64,000 nucleotides of DNA, from NCBI RefSeq assembly GCF_001458115.1, contig NZ_CZRP01000013.1, forward strand, positions 124,001-188,000, read 5' to 3'. A program made the translations under genes and the position numbers. Each line of letters opens with the position of its first letter. Position 1 is the first letter of the stretch. Shown in pieces: positions 62,791 to 64,000 of this stretch. Below the pieces are notes generated by a model. That model made no database searches. It saw only the letters and a program-made list of their open reading frames with translations, and was not told where the DNA came from. The stretch comes from Gracilibacillus massiliensis. GTDB lineage: Bacteria > Bacillota > Bacilli > Bacillales > Amphibacillaceae.

Positions 62791-63075
62791 CACTTTTGCT
62801 TGAAAGTTTACACCTTTTCCGGTAACTTCGGCATATATTTTTTGCTTTGGATGGTTATTTTCATGGTTCTCTTCTTGATATCGATTACTATTTCTTTCTT
62901 TGGTCTTTGGAATATACTCTTTTTTCGGTTCTTCTTTGGTTCGTTCTTGTTTATATTGCATGCCAAACTGGATTGGGTATAACTTTTCAATTGGAAATGG
63001 GTCTCGTTCTTTTTTGGTAACACGATTATGGTATTGCTGATATTGATAATTCTCAACAGGCATAATGTAACCCAT
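62788..63075 (-). CDS. small hydrophilic protein, unknown
   Basis: 95 residues, rich in Tyr, Lys, Glu and Gln, low in hydrophobic residues; ATG follows GGGGAGGGAG. The N-terminus MGYIMPVENYQYQQYHNRV resembles small proteins in many Bacilli (possibly spore- or stress-related), but no family is recognised. Likely disordered. Confidence 0.6.
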   Translation of the reverse strand: MGYIMPVENYQYQQYHNRVTKKERDPFPIEKLYPIQFGMQYKQERTKEEPKKEYIPKTKERNSNRYQEENHENNHPKQKIYAEVTGKGVNFQAKV

Positions 63076-63265
63076 TTTTCTCCCTCCCCTTTCATGCTAT
63101 TACTGTTCTATACCCAATATTTCGAATTATTAATCATTTTTGTGTCTGTTCTTAATAAATAATTCTACTCTTCTATCTAAATCTCCTGCATTCAAAGAAA
63201 AAAGATGAGACTGGGACATAACTATTTTTCAAATTTCAAACACGAGAAGTATTGATGCACAATAT

Positions 63266-63800
63266 CAAGAAACTGTGAGATAACCTTGTGGTAATTTTGA
63301 CATGATGTAAGTGTGTAGTATCCGCTCCGGCTTGGCCACTCCCCTTTTACCACGGGCACAAGTGCAACATCTACTCAAGCAGAGCTTTCGTAGTGTTTTC
63401 TATGCCATGGGGTTTTTCCTTCAGCTAACTTTTCCAAGCAAAAACCGCATGGAAAAGTGGATCTTCAGGAAAAACGAGTCCCATAGGAGTTGGAGTGGCC
63501 GCCTATGCTAATGAGATTCTACAATTGTTTCGAATGCTACTACTTTGGTTTCCTACTAAAAAATAGTGTAAAAAGCCAATATGAATACTCTTACTTAAAT
63601 TGTTGAGTATATCAAAGCGAAGGCGTCCGCTTTCACTCCTGCGGGAAGTTTTTACCCTAAGATCCACTTTTTACGCGTACTTTGCTTAAAAAGTTAGCTT
63701 AGGGTAAAAACCCGCGGAAAGGAAAGCGGGCAAGCCGCAGCGGTTACAAAGCACATATGAAATCTCATAATTACCTCTTCAGCTATGTCGCAGTTTTGTC
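63266..63800. repeat. long composite palindromic intergenic element, copy 2
   Basis: Inverted arms at 63322-63510 and 63616-63743 match copy 1, with the same 105-125-bp centre (GATTCTACAAYTGTTTCG-like and AATAYNACTCTTACTT). The left arm carries an extra roughly 55 bp (after ACTCCCCTTTT). Outer flanks again pair with GTAATTTTGACATGATG and the inverse near 63785. The gap 63076-63892 has no gene. Confidence 0.85.
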
Positions 63801-63811
63801 CTAATACGAAT

Positions 63812-63856
63812 AAAAATCCAAACGTTTTCGATTAATCGTTTGGATTTTTTTATTTA
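63812..63856. terminator. terminator before the window end
   Basis: AAAAATCCAAACG and CGTTTGGATTTTT form a stem with flanking A/T runs; it terminates the minus-strand gene at the end of the window. Confidence 0.85.
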
Positions 63857-63892
63857 TAGAATCTTTTGTTCCATCCTTATCTGTTTTTAATG

Positions 63893-64000
63893 TTAGATCC
63901 AAGAAAATGGTGGGCGATCATTATTGTCTTCTTCAGAATCTTGTTCCGTTTTTTCTTCTTCCAAAACCTCTTCTTCTACTTGTTCCTCTTCTTCAACAGC
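63893..64000 (-). CDS. C-terminal end of an acidic protein (partial)
   Basis: Frame open to the window edge; only 35 residues plus stop. The sequence is Glu-rich (AVEEEEQVEEEVLEEEKTEQD) and ends NDRPPFSWI. The stop is followed by a terminator, so it is a real 3' end. Family unknown. Confidence 0.6.
   Translation of the reverse strand, partial: AVEEEEQVEEEVLEEEKTEQDSEEDNNDRPPFSWI

Overview
The window comes from a low-GC Gram-positive of the Bacillaceae, most likely a halotolerant genus close to Gracilibacillus, Amphibacillus or Oceanobacillus. This is an inference from the AT-rich sequence, strong AGGAGG-type ribosome sites with frequent TTG and GTG starts, lipoproteins, TPP and preQ1-I riboswitches, Zur boxes, bacillar families (intracellular subtilisin, GuaD, YkvT-like LysM hydrolase) and many acidic secreted domains. 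It reads as ordinary chromosome with accessory islands; no phage, IS transposase, CRISPR array or rRNA was seen.

Layout. 0-2.7 kb: end of a ba3-type oxidase subunit I, a SCO assembly protein, a membrane protein and a nuclease lipoprotein. 2.7-6.6 kb (minus): TPP-riboswitch-controlled thiamine-precursor uptake operon (ThiY, MTH1187-like protein, ThiX, ThiZ, TatD hydrolase) with a 21-bp tandem repeat inside it. 6.6-8.4 kb: WrbA and a lipoprotein. 8.5-12.2 kb: Hsp70, J-like protein and DUF1266 operon. 12.3-14.5 kb: arsRBC. 14.5-16.7 kb: ZnuA and a divergent YtkA-like lipoprotein around two Zur boxes. 17.1-18.4 kb: orphan siderophore-type N-hydroxylase. 19-20.9 kb: queCDE behind a preQ1-I riboswitch. 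21-23.1 kb: a four-gene sensory operon with a CarH-type B12 photoreceptor signature and a STAS protein.

23.4-29.6 kb: housekeeping and stress genes (aldo/keto reductase, GuaC, CueP, SRAP, thioredoxin, baeRF, intracellular subtilisin). 29.6-32.1 kb (minus): an HD-GYP gene, a 24-codon Cys/Trp-rich peptide gene, a terminator-like hairpin, then an M50 protease with an N-terminal PqqD-like domain. This resembles an uncatalogued RiPP or peptide-signal system and is the most notable find. 32.4-37.2 kb: GuaD, Bcr-type exporter, HPr-like protein, CdsA, papain-like hydrolase, luciferase-like monooxygenase. 37.3-37.7 kb: 52-bp tandem repeats. 37.7-42.3 kb: MMPL exporter, LxxG-repeat partner and divergent TetR regulator. 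44-47.7 kb: class A PBP with a charged tail, and an ATP-grasp enzyme.

47.7-56.5 kb: xylan/arabinan theme, with an intracellular GH43 enzyme, a chemoreceptor, and a 1786-residue cell-wall-anchored double-GH43 protein with CBMs, collagen-like stalk and LPDTA sorting signal. 56.9 kb: tRNA-Val(GAC). 57-64 kb: wall hydrolase, DUF3298 protein, Na+/H+ antiporter, esterase and GNAT pair, DUF421 protein and a truncated acidic ORF at the edge. This last part is bracketed by two copies of a roughly 520-bp palindromic intergenic element. All functions are read from sequence motifs without database searches.
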